A stretch of DNA of 64,000 nt from Apricaphanius iberus (taxonomy: Eukaryota; Chordata; Actinopteri; Cyprinodontiformes; Aphaniidae), in contig JAPXFQ010000176.1 in NCBI GenBank assembly GCA_028564705.1, positions 1 to 64,000 on the forward strand. Direction: 5' to 3'. The notes under the pieces were generated by a model. That model ran no database searches, had not been told where the DNA came from, and worked only from the letters and a program-made list of their open reading frames with translations. This document shows positions 55,755 through 64,000 of the stretch, in pieces. The translations under genes and the position numbers were made by a program. Positions within the stretch are counted from its first letter, which is position 1, and every line of letters begins with the position of its first letter.

Positions 55755-55833
55755 TAAAATTGTTAAATTTTAAAGCCTTATAGCTTTAAAATTTAAAGCC
55801 TAGAAGCTTTAAATTTTTAAAGCTTCTAGGCCA
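55755..55833. repeat. Cluster of short A/T palindromes
   Basis: GGCTTTAAAATTGTTAAATTTTAAAGCC-type and TAGAAGCTTTAAATTTTTAAAGCTTCTA-type inverted repeats (key half-sites GCTTTAAAATT and AGAAGCTTTAAA) lie back to back within L2 copy E, where other copies have a plain sequence. Confidence 0.8.
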
Positions 55834-55880
55834 AAAACAACTTCAATCTTTTCTGAATTAGAAAATTACAAGAGGCCAAT

Positions 55881-56204
55881 TAATTGCCACACTTAACAAT
55901 ATGCTGGCTCAACTTTATAAAGTTATTGTAACATTTTGCATTCTTCTTAAGTAATTCCAACTAGGAATTATTGAGTAACTCCCATGAAACTTTTATAGCT
56001 GGACTAACTCTGTCAGGATCCAGCAGGAGGAGCTGTTTCCACCTTTGCTCTACAGGTGCTGGAGGCTGAAGCAGCGACAGTTGGAACCAATTACTGCAAT
56101 CACCACGGCAGTATTTAGAGGGAGCGGATCCACCAGACAGACGTCAGATGATTCCGTTCCTCAGAGTGGTATACCTGACAATATTAATGGTTGAACCTAA
56201 TATA
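55881..56204. other. Short non-coding interval before Tc1 copy 2
   Basis: No gene recognised. It is slightly GC-richer near 56,010-56,150 and ends at the TA target of the Tc1 insertion. Confidence 0.4.
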
Positions 56205-57815
56205 CAGGTGCTGGCCAGTAAATTAGAATATCATCAAAAAGTTGAATTATTTCAATAATTCCATTCAAAACGTGAAACTTGTACATTATATTCATGCAAT
56301 GCACACAGACCAATGTATTTCCAATGTTTATTTCTTTTAATTTTGATATTTATAAGTGACAACTAATGAAAACTCCAAATTTGGTATCTCAAAAAATTAG
56401 AATATTTTAAAGGCCAATGAAAAAAAATGTTTTTTTTTTAAATGTTGGCCAACTGAAAAGAATGAACATGAAAAGAATGTGCATGTATAGCACTCAATAC
56501 TTAGTCGGGGCTCCTTTTGCCTCCATCACTGCAGTAATGCGGCGTGGCATGGACTCGATCAGTCTGTGGCACTGCTCAGGTGTTATGAGAGCCCAGGTTG
56601 CTCTGATAGTCGTCTTCAGCTCCTCTGCATTGTTGGGTCTAGCGTATTGCATCTTCCGCTTCACAATACCCCATAGATTTTCTATGGGGTTAAGGTCAGG
56701 CGAGTTTGCTGGCCAATCAAGGACAGGGATACCATGGTCCTTGAACCAGGTACTGGTGGTTTTGGCACTGTGTGCAGGTGCCAAGTCCTGTTGAAAAGTG
56801 AAGTATGCATCCCCATAAAGTTGGTCAGCAGCAGGAAGCATGAAGTGCTCTAAAACTTCCTGGTAGACGGCTGCATTGACCTTGGACCTCAGGAAACAGA
56901 GTGGGCCAACACCGGCAGATGACATGGCACCCCACACCATCACTGACGGTGGAAACTTTACACTGGACCTCATGCAACGTGGATTCTGTGCTTCTCCGCT
57001 CTTCCTCCAGACTCTGGGTCCTTGATTTCCAAAGGAAATGCAAAAATTGCTTTCATCAGAAAACATAACTTTGGACCACTCAGCAGCAGTCCAGTCCTTT
57101 TTGTCCTTGGCCCAGGCGAGACGCTTCTTACGCTGTTTCTTGTTCAAGAGTGGCTTGACACACGGAATGCGACAGCTGAATCCCATGTCTTTCATGAGTC
57201 TCTTCGTGGTGGTTCTTGAAGCGCTGACTCCAGCTGCAGTCCACTCTTTGTGGATCTCCCCCACATTTTTGAATGGGTTTGTCGTCACAATTCTCTGCAG
57301 GGTGCGGTTATCCCTAGAGCTTGTACACTTTTTTCTACCACATTTTTTCCGTCCCTTCGCCTGTCTGTTAATGTGCTTGGACACAGAGCTCTGCGAACAG
57401 CCAGCTTCTTTAGCAATCACCTTTTGTTTCTTGCCCTCCTTGTAGAAGGTGTCAATGGTCGTCTTTTGGACAGCTGTTAAGTCAGAAGTCTTCCCCATGA
57501 TTGTGGAGCCTTCAGAACAAGACTGAGGGACCTTTTAAAGGCCTTTGCAGGTGTTTTGAGCTAATCAGCTGATTAGAGTGGCACCAGGTGTCTTCTATAT
57601 TGAGCCTTTTCAGAATATTCTAATTTTCTGAGATACTGAATTTGGTGTTTTCATTAGTTGTCACTTATAAATATCAAAATTAAAAGAAATAAACATTGGA
57701 AATACATTGGTCTGTGTGCATTGCATGAATATAATGTACAAGTTTCACGTTTTGAATGGAATTACTGAAATAATTCAACTTTTTGATGATATTCTAATTT
57801 ACTGGCCAGCACCTG
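56205..57815 (-). mobile_element. Tc1/mariner-family transposon copy 2, apparently intact
   Basis: A 1,611-bp element flanked by TA (56,203-56,204 and 57,816-57,817). Both ends begin CAGGTGCTGGCCAGTAAATT, and the terminal inverted repeats are about 210 bases long with few mismatches. The single ORF is complete. It sits directly beside the start of the recognisable part of L2 copy F. Confidence 0.94.
56494..57498 (-). CDS. Tc1 transposase, intact ORF
   Basis: A 334-residue cut-and-paste transposase. The N-terminal paired-type helix-turn-helix (residues about 10-60, VIAKEAGCSQSSVSKHI) is followed by a basic GRKKCGRKK region and a second helix-turn-helix (about 75-110). The DDE core has Asp at MFSDESNF (first catalytic acid), Asp at FQQDLAPAH (second) and Glu at NPIENLW (third). 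The gap between the last two is about 34 residues, as in Tc1 enzymes. Length is typical. Unlike copy 1 there are no stops or frame breaks, so it could be active or was recently active. Confidence 0.93.
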   Translation of the reverse strand: MGKTSDLTAVQKTTIDTFYKEGKKQKVIAKEAGCSQSSVSKHINRQAKGRKKCGRKKCTSSRDNRTLQRIVTTNPFKNVGEIHKEWTAAGVSASRTTTKRLMKDMGFSCRIPCVKPLLNKKQRKKRLAWAKDKKDWTAAEWSKVMFSDESNFCISFGNQGPRVWRKSGEAQNPRCMRSSVKFPPSVMVWGAMSSAGVGPLCFLRSKVNAAVYQEVLEHFMLPAADQLYGDAYFTFQQDLAPAHSAKTTSTWFKDHGIPVLDWPANSPDLNPIENLWGIVKRKMQYARPNNAEELKTTIRATWALITPEQCHRLIESMPRRITAVMEAKGAPTKY

Positions 57816-57817
57816 TA

Positions 57818-59377
57818 TGCTTAAACTGCTTTAATGCAGCCGAACTTTCTGATGTACTAAAATTATTAGCTTCATCTAGACCTTCAACTTGCGTTTTAGA
57901 CCTAATCCCAACTAAACTCTTTAAAGAAGTTTTCCCTCTGATCGCTGCTCCAATTTTAGATATAATGAATCTATCCTTAGTCAATGGATATGTACCACAG
58001 GAGTTTAAGATTGCTGTAATTAAACCTCTACTTAAGAAACCATCTCTTGATCAAAACGACTTCATTAACTATAGACCGATATCTAATCTTCCCTTCTTAT
58101 CTAAAATTCTTGAGAAAATAGTGGCACACCAGATATGTGAGCATTTAAACAATAATGGGCTGTTTGAGAAGTTTCAGTCAGGCTTTAGATCTTATCATAG
58201 CACTGAAACAGCTCTGGTGAAGGTTACTAATGATATTCTCATAGCCTCAGACAATGGACTGGTGACCATTCTGGTCCTGTTAGATCTCAGTGCTGCCTTT
58301 GACACTGTTGATTCCAATATTCTCATAGAAAGGCTTCAAAGTGTCGGTATAATAGGAACAGCACTAGGTTGGTTTAAATCTTATTTGTCTAACATATTTC
58401 AGTTTGTTCAGGTAAATGATAAATCTTCCTCAACCTCAATAGTTACTTGCGGAGTACCACAGGGTTCAGTGCTTGGGCCGATTCTTTTTACTATATATAT
58501 GCTTCCTATCGGTAAAATAATTAGGCAGCATGGGATAAATTTCCATAGTGTGTATGCAGATGATACACAGCTATATCTATCCATAAATCCTGATGAATCC
58601 AATCAGTTAGGTAGACTACAGGCATATCTGGAAGACATAAAAACTTGGATGACTCTAAACTTCTTGCTTCTGAATTCTGATAAAACAGAAGTTGTCGTCT
58701 TTGAACCAGAAGCTCTGAAAAAGAAACTAATTAGTCAACCCCTTCACCTAGACGGGATTAAATTAGCCTCCAGTAATAAAGCAAAGAAGCTCTGTGTTAT
58801 TTTTGACCAAGATATGTCATTTAGATCTCACATTAAAGAAGTCTGTAGGATTTCCTTTTTTCACTTTAGGAATATCCTGTCCAGGAATGATGCTGAAAAA
58901 CCAGTCCATGCCTTTGTTACTTCAAGGCTGGATTACTGTAACTCTTTATTATCAGGTAGTCCACAGAAAACAATTAAAAGTCTTCAGTTACTCCAAAATG
59001 CTGCTGCTAGGATTCTGATGAATATTCAAAGAATAGATCACATTTCCCCTGTTTTAGCTTCTCTTCACTGGCTCCCAGCGAGATCTAGAATAGAATTCAA
59101 GATCCTCCTTCTGACATATAAAGCTCTTAATAATCTAGCTCCATCATTAATAAGAGACCTGATTGTTCCATATGTTCCTAACAGGGCCCTTCGCTCTCAG
59201 ACTGCAGGTTTACTGGTAGTTCCTAGGATTTCTAAAAGTAGAATGGGTGGCAGATCTTTCAGCTATCAGGCTCCCCTCCTATGGAACCAGCTCCCAGGGT
59301 TGGTTTGTGAAGCAGACAATTTGTATATCTTTAAAACTAGGCTTAAAACTTTCCTTTTTGACAAAGCTTACAGTTAG
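57818..59377 (+). pseudogene. L2 reverse transcriptase ORF, 5'-truncated but long open
   Basis: An open stretch of about 519 residues entering from the Tc1 end. It contains ASSRPSTCVLDLIPTKLF, YRPISNLPFLSKILEKIV, FQSGFRSYHSTETALVKV, the catalytic AAFDTVDSNILIERL, GVPQGSVLGPILFTIYMLP, and the DD active site in [12 protein letters not shown]. Further on are LDYCNSLLSGSPQ and MGGRSFSYQAPLLWNQLP. No endonuclease domain remains. It is the least damaged L2 reverse transcriptase of this subfamily in the window. A frame that starts inside the Tc1 end (57,707) is fortuitous fusion, not a real start. Confidence 0.82.
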
Positions 59378-59508
59378 AGATATGTTGATAGGCAGTTAGA
59401 GACAGGTTAGACAGGTAGCTAGGAAGAGACAGGTTAATGCTAGTAGCCAGGTAGAGTGTCAAAAGCTAGGAAGAGATAGGAAGAGGTAGAGTAGCTAGGT
59501 AGAGATAG

Positions 59509-61572
59509 AATCAGAATCAGAATCAGAATCAGTTTATTGGCCAAGTATGTCACATACAAGGAATTTGACTCCGGCAAACTTTTTTCTCCAGTACAGAACT
59601 TGAATAAGTGAAATAAAAAAAAGAAAAAAAGAAAAATAAGAACAAAAATAAGTAAAAATACAAATAAATATCAGATCGTAAATAATAAAGGATAATATAT
59701 ACACCAAGCCGGGGTTATTTTACAGTGAGTATGTACAGAAGTGCAGAGTTATAGTTTATTGTTATGTGAGTGCACTCACACACTGTGACTAGACAGAGTT
59801 CGTCAGAGCGACAGCCTGGGGGAAAAAACTGTTTTTGTGTCGGGTGGTTTTGGCGTACAACGCTCTGTAACGCCGACCTGAGGGGAGGAGCCTAAACAGA
59901 TTGTGGCCAGGGTGTGAGGGGTCAGAGGTGATTTTCCTGGCCCGCTTCCTGACCCTGGCCCGGAATAGGTCCTGAATGGAGGGAAGATCGGTTCCTATGA
60001 TCCTCTCTGCAGTCCTGACTGTTCTCTGCAGTCTGTCCTTGTCTTGCCTGGTGACGGATCCGAACCAGACAGAGATGGATGAGGTCAGGACAGACTGGAC
60101 TATTGCTGTGTAGAAGATGATCAGCAGCTCCTGGGGCAGGTTGAACTTCCTGAGCTGACGCAGAAAGTACAGCCTTTGCTGGGCCTTTTTCCTTATTATG
60201 TTGATGTGTGAGGTCCACTTCAGGTCCCGTGTGATGGTGGATCCTAGGAACCTGAAAGACTCCACTGTGGGGACTGGCTTGTTGAGGATCATGAGAGGAG
60301 ATGTTGATGGTGGTCTCTTCCTGAAGTCCACTGTCATCTCCACAGTTTTGAGCGGGTTTAGCTCCAGGTGGTTCTGACTGCACCAGAGAACCAGCTGTTC
60401 CACTTCCTTTCTGTACACAGACTCGTCGCCGTCGCGGATGAGTCCAATGACGGTGGTGTCATCTGCAAACTTCAGGAGTTTCACAGAAGGGTCCCTCGAC
60501 GTGCAGTCAGTGGTGTAAAGGGAGAAGAGCAGTGGGGAGAGAACACATCCCTGGGGGGCGCCGATGCTAAGGGAACGGGAGCTGGATGTGAACTTACCCA
60601 GTTTCACCTGCTGCCTCCTGTCAGTCAGGAAACTGGTAATCCACTGACAGGTGGATGGAGGCACGGTGAGCTGGGACAGTTTTTGGTGGAGGAGCTCTGG
60701 GACAATGGTGTTAAACGCAGAGCTGAAGTCCACAAACAGGACCCGAGCGTAGGTACCTGCAGAGTCTAGATGGTGCAGGATGTAGTGTAGAGCCATGTTG
60801 ACGGCATCATCCACTGACCTGTTTGATCTGTAGGCGAACTGCAGGGGGTCTAGCAGGGGATCTGTGATGTCCTTCAGGTGGGTCAGTACCAGACGCTCAA
60901 AGGATTTCATGACCACAGATGTTAGGGCAACTGGTCTGTAGTCATTTAATCCAGTGACTGGGGACTTCTTGGGAACCGGTATGATGGTGGAGCGTTTGAG
61001 GCAGGAGGGGACCTCACACAGCTCCAGGGAGTTATTGAAGATCTGGGTGAAGATGGGAGCCAGCTGGTCAGCACAGAATTTCAGAGAGGCTGGGGACACT
61101 CCGTCTGGTCCCTGAGCCTTTTTAATTTTCTGTCTCTGAAATAGCTGGCGCACGTCCTGTTCGCAGATCGTCAAGGCAGGTACGTGGGTGGTTTGGGGTG
61201 AAGCTGGGTCTTTTGTGATGGAGATGGTGGGGGAGGTGGGAGGTGTGAAAGTCCTTTCAAACCTGGAAAAGAAGTCGTTGAGGTCCTCAGCCAGGCGGGG
61301 GCTCTCCACAGGGTGGGGGGATGGTCTCCTACAGTTAGTAATGGTCTGCAGGTAGCTCCAAACTGCAGAGGGGTCGTTAGCAGAAAAACGGTCCTTAAGC
61401 TTAGCACTGTAGTTCCTCTTTGCTGCTTTGATCCCTCTTGTCAGCTGGTTCCTGGCCTGTTTGTACAGGTCCCGATCCCCACTCCTGTAGGCCTCCTCCT
61501 TGTCCTGGCGTAGCCGTCTCTGTTCTGCAGTGAACCACGGTTTATTGTTTTTGAATAGGTTAATGTAAGCCA
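59509..61572 (-). mobile_element. Rex1-like LINE, 5'-truncated, nested in L2 copy F
   Basis: The 3' end (59,509-59,531) is a tail of about four AATCAG units on the plus strand, followed by TTTATTGGCCAAGTATGTCA. The 5' end is lost near 61,572. AGGTAGA occurs on both sides of the insert (about 59,499 and 61,573), a possible short target duplication. Both flanks are L2 3' untranslated sequence. Confidence 0.85.
59789..61570 (-). CDS. Rex1-like reverse transcriptase, open frame, 5'-truncated
   Basis: The frame is open from the truncated 5' side (NNKPWFTAEQRRLRQDKEE near 61,520) to the stop at 59,789, about 590 residues. It contains the linker YSAKLKD, then QGPDGVSPASLK, LNDYRPVALTSVVMKSFERL, LQFAYRSNRSVDDAV, the catalytic LFVDFSSAFNTI, GAPQGCVLSPLLFSLYTTD and the LLKFADDTTVIGLI active site with the DD pair. 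The C-terminal part has QQRLYFLRQLRKFN and SILHPGHNLF-like text (DPSHPGHNLFRLLPSGRRYR). All reverse transcriptase motifs are intact with no stops; only the endonuclease half is lost, so it is dead by truncation. Confidence 0.85.
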   Translation of the reverse strand, partial: AYINLFKNNKPWFTAEQRRLRQDKEEAYRSGDRDLYKQARNQLTRGIKAAKRNYSAKLKDRFSANDPSAVWSYLQTITNCRRPSPHPVESPRLAEDLNDFFSRFERTFTPPTSPTISITKDPASPQTTHVPALTICEQDVRQLFQRQKIKKAQGPDGVSPASLKFCADQLAPIFTQIFNNSLELCEVPSCLKRSTIIPVPKKSPVTGLNDYRPVALTSVVMKSFERLVLTHLKDITDPLLDPLQFAYRSNRSVDDAVNMALHYILHHLDSAGTYARVLFVDFSSAFNTIVPELLHQKLSQLTVPPSTCQWITSFLTDRRQQVKLGKFTSSSRSLSIGAPQGCVLSPLLFSLYTTDCTSRDPSVKLLKFADDTTVIGLIRDGDESVYRKEVEQLVLWCSQNHLELNPLKTVEMTVDFRKRPPSTSPLMILNKPVPTVESFRFLGSTITRDLKWTSHINIIRKKAQQRLYFLRQLRKFNLPQELLIIFYTAIVQSVLTSSISVWFGSVTRQDKDRLQRTVRTAERIIGTDLPSIQDLFRARVRKRARKITSDPSHPGHNLFRLLPSGRRYRALYAKTTRHKNSFFPQAVALTNSV

Positions 61573-62060
61573 GGTAGAAAGTGTTAGTAGCTAGGTCTCC
61601 TGGTAGCTAGGAGACAGGTAAATTGTTAGTAGCTATGCTGCTTTAGGCTAGGCTGTTGGAGGACATTATTAGGGTCTGTTCCTACTTTCTCCCCTACTTC
61701 TCCCCAACTGCATGATGTGCTCGTTCGTGCTTGAACTAGTGCTAGTTCAAGCACTAACCTGCTTTCTCTTAGTCTCTTCCTACAGTAGGTGCTCCTGACC
61801 TGCCCTGCTTGACGACCCTGACTAAGATGGCATTGCAGTGACGGAAAGTTCTCCACGTCTTACAACAAACTTCTGCATCAATTCTGTTGTTCTTTCTGTG
61901 TCTCTGTTCTGGATCTCTGTTCTGTATTCTCCAAACCACAGACGGTCTCGGCAGATGACCGCTTGTGCTGAGCCTGGTTCTTCGGAGGTTTCTTCCTGTT
62001 AAAATTGAGTTTTTCCTTTCCACTGTTGCTTCATGCTTGCTCAGTGTGAGGGATTGCTGA

Positions 62061-63244
62061 GAATTACCATGGATTTATTGTAACCGACTCCTATCAGTAA
62101 CAATTTGTTTCAAACAAATGTTGCTTTCAGTTGGATGTTGCAACCAGTTTTTCAGTTTCTGGAAAACAACAAGAAAAATTACTGCTAAAACAAATCCATA
62201 CCAGAAAGTTATCTGTGTGAGTATACAACTGTATTTTATGCCATAAATAAGGGTAAGGTTGTAAAAAACACAATGTTTTTTTTAAATCTGTCAGTCTCCT
62301 ATAAGAGGTAATAGCGGGTAATGGCTAGCGCCTTTACTAAAACATATTCCTCACCAATGTCAGTTAGTATGTGTCTTTAAAAACGAGGGCTAAAGATTTA
62401 TTATACAGCACCAGCCAATGAGCATGTATGTCCCACACATTGACCCTGATTGGCTAATGATTTCATTCAGTTGATAAAAATGCCTGAAAACTAAAATCTA
62501 CTATACAATCTTTTTTTACAACTTAATGTTTTATATTGCAAAATAAATTTTTGAAGAAAAATTAAAAATAGTTCATAATAATGAGCTTACACTTTTATAT
62601 GAATTTAGTTTCTTCAAAGTTTCATTGTCGCAAAATATATATGTCTAATATTTATGCATGTTGACCTTTATTCATTTAATTTAGAGCACTTTAGTGTTCC
62701 ATACTGCAGCAGTATCAGATGACTGAACAAATATATGGATTACATGAAAAGGAGATTTCTGCAGCCGTAGACTCACCACACAGGCAATGCTAAACATCTA
62801 GAAGAGGACTATTAGACTTTATAACCATCAGTGCTCCCCAAAATACTCAATATTTGGTCAATGACCTGCATTTGAACAGCACTTTTTCAGTCAGGAGACC
62901 AATTATGAATACACTTTTACTGTTTTAGCACGTCTGTTATCACAGATTTGGTAAATTCTTGTTTTATTGCACAATACACCTAAAATTATTTGTAAACTTA
63001 TTATTTCCACATTTATTACAAGATATTAAGCGTTAAAAACTGCAAACAACTTGCATAAGTATTTACAGCCTTTGTAATAAACATCAGAGTTCAGCACATC
63101 TGAACCCCATTTTTTACTCATCATCCTTGATATGTTTCTGGTGCTTCTGGTAATTAGAGTCCATATTTATTAAATACAGTTGATTGGACATGATTTGGAA
63201 AGCTACATATCTGTCTATATAAGATTCTACAGTTGACAGTACAA
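62061..63244. other. AT-rich intergenic DNA, no gene
   Basis: Nothing coding or repeat-like was recognised in this stretch. Confidence 0.5.
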
Positions 63245-63249
63245 GTCAG

Positions 63250-63547
63250 TGTCAGGTTTTGTTGGTTGAATGAGGACCCAGATGCGGAGCGGCGTTTGTG
63301 GCTCTTACAGCCCATGTTTATCAATAGTCCAAGCAAAACGAGAAGCACAGAGAAGGCGACAACGAGAACTAGGGGAGATAACGACAACAACAACCCGACC
63401 AGGACAGACTGACACAGAAGGGCATATATACTGTGGGGTGGGTAATCAGGAAACGAAGAACACCTGGGAGCAGAGAGGGAAAACACAGGGAGGCCTAATG
63501 GGACACAGGTGAAACCAACTAGGGCTAGACAGGGACTGATCATGACA
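63250..63547 (-). mobile_element. Solo LTR, 298 bp, with 5-bp target duplication
   Basis: It begins TGTCAGG and ends ATGACA, and GTCAG is repeated directly outside both ends (63,245-63,249 and 63,548-63,552). The minus strand has a TATATATG box (around 63,425-63,431), suggesting leftward orientation. No internal retroelement sequence remains, so it is the product of LTR-LTR recombination. Five-base duplications and TG/CA ends are standard for Gypsy- and BEL-type LTR elements. Confidence 0.82.
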
Positions 63548-63552
63548 GTCAG

Positions 63553-64000
63553 AGAGAGATGGCCCAAGACATAATCAAACTATGCCTCTGCTTATGCCTT
63601 GCAACCATCAGGAGGCTGTGCTCATGTTGCTCAAGAGCAACAAAAGTAAAAGCAAAAAGATTGTTTTATTTTTTGTGTGTGCACCCCCATGAAACTCACT
63701 TTGGTAATCAAACATTACCTTATTCAATATGTCCTCTAAAAGTATCTGGTCCCTGAAAGACTAGCGTAGCCATGATACATGAACATGATAGCCATGATCA
63801 TGAAGCTTAAACAGTATCACAAGGTCCAAATGTGTAGAAAAGATCTGTTATTCTGACATGACATACATGAGTCGTTCATTGGATGCAAATATTTCTATTC
63901 CATCATGTTTTTTCATCTGTGATGAGAAATGTAATTACGAAGAGATACTTTCAATAACATTTATGTCAATATACACGTTCATCCAGGTGCAATTTTCTAC
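63553..64000. other. Flanking DNA, no recognised feature
   Basis: No coding or repeat structure is recognised to the window end. Confidence 0.4.

Larger units (their letters stand above)
54391..55880 (-). mobile_element. L2-like LINE copy E, split by a MITE
   Basis: Leftward and diverged. The 3' untranslated part (54,391-54,722) and the reverse transcriptase C-terminal part (55,357-55,760) read on into each other exactly as in copies B and at 45,965 if the insert 54,723-55,356 is removed. After 55,760 there is a palindrome-rich patch, then about 45 bases resembling the following L2 text (55,831-55,880). Confidence 0.75.
57816..62060 (+). mobile_element. L2-like LINE copy F, interrupted by Rex1
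   Basis: Rightward copy. The coding part runs to 59,377 and the 3' untranslated part to about 59,508. The Rex1-like element occupies about 59,509-61,572. The L2 3' text resumes to about 62,060: CAGATGACCGCTTGTGCTGA and GGTTTCTTCCTGTTAAAATT match the ends of copies B and D. The region around the junction has TAGGTAGAGATAG-like L2-specific short repeats. Confidence 0.82.

Noticed and set aside
57707..57817. Apparent fusion of a Tc1 end to the L2 reverse transcriptase frame
   Set aside because: The Tc1 terminal repeat is merely open in that phase; the L2 frame is 5'-truncated there.
63154..63756. Overlapping frames across the solo LTR
   Set aside because: They cross the LTR ends and target duplications; not genes.

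Overview
The window is vertebrate genomic DNA, almost certainly from a teleost fish. The evidence is its repeats: L2-like and Rex1-like LINEs, two Tc1 elements, a tRNA-derived SINE, an L1 remnant, short MITEs, a solo LTR and retroviral gag debris. No ordinary, well-known host gene is recognisable. This is an accessory, transposon-dense region.

Positions 1-12,290 hold most of a Polinton/Maverick (adintovirus-like) element. Its left end lies outside the window. Rightward genes: protein-primed DNA polymerase B (begins before base 1 and is broken by three single-base frame changes), a packaging ATPase, a small protein with a hydrophobic tail, and a 251-residue conserved-looking protein. Leftward genes, starting with the one nearest the right end: two unrecognised ORFs, a chromodomain retroviral-type integrase, a penton-like minor capsid protein (one frame break), an amphipathic small protein, a basic small protein, the major capsid protein and an adenain-like protease. 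The two blocks converge on overlapping poly(A) signals at 5,484-5,500. Some leftward genes have TATA-like boxes lying inside the end of the gene upstream of them. A nine-unit, ~30-bp tandem repeat separates the integrase from an unrecognised ORF, and a C/T-rich repeat tract marks the right subterminal region.

Positions 12,300-36,400 are mostly interspersed repeats: a degraded cysteine-rich exon (~13.6-13.9 kb), a near-complete L2-like LINE (14.9-18.5 kb, minus), a broken retroviral gag (18.5-19.6 kb, minus), a GC-rich island with a 158-bp tandem duplication (20.6-23.0 kb), an internally deleted L2 (23.0-25.7 kb), a dead Tc1 (27.5-29.1 kb), a 125-bp element inserted in a long palindrome (33.4-33.6 kb), and an 88-bp element with a 10-bp target duplication (36.3 kb).

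Positions 37,300-40,400 carry two spliced protein-coding remnants in head-to-head orientation: the last two exons of a HECT-type ubiquitin ligase with its active-site cysteine (minus), and one exon of a DDE-integrase-like protein (plus). They may belong to one multi-gene element or gene family.

Positions 42,900-62,060 are a nest of L2 fragments, an L1 remnant, a tRNA-SINE, a MITE with a clear TAA duplication, an apparently intact Tc1 transposase (56.2-57.8 kb), an L2 with a long reverse transcriptase ORF (57.8-59.4 kb), and a Rex1-like LINE inserted in the 3' part of that L2 (59.5-61.6 kb). A 298-bp solo LTR with a 5-bp duplication lies at 63,250-63,547. All family names come from reading motifs; no database search was possible.
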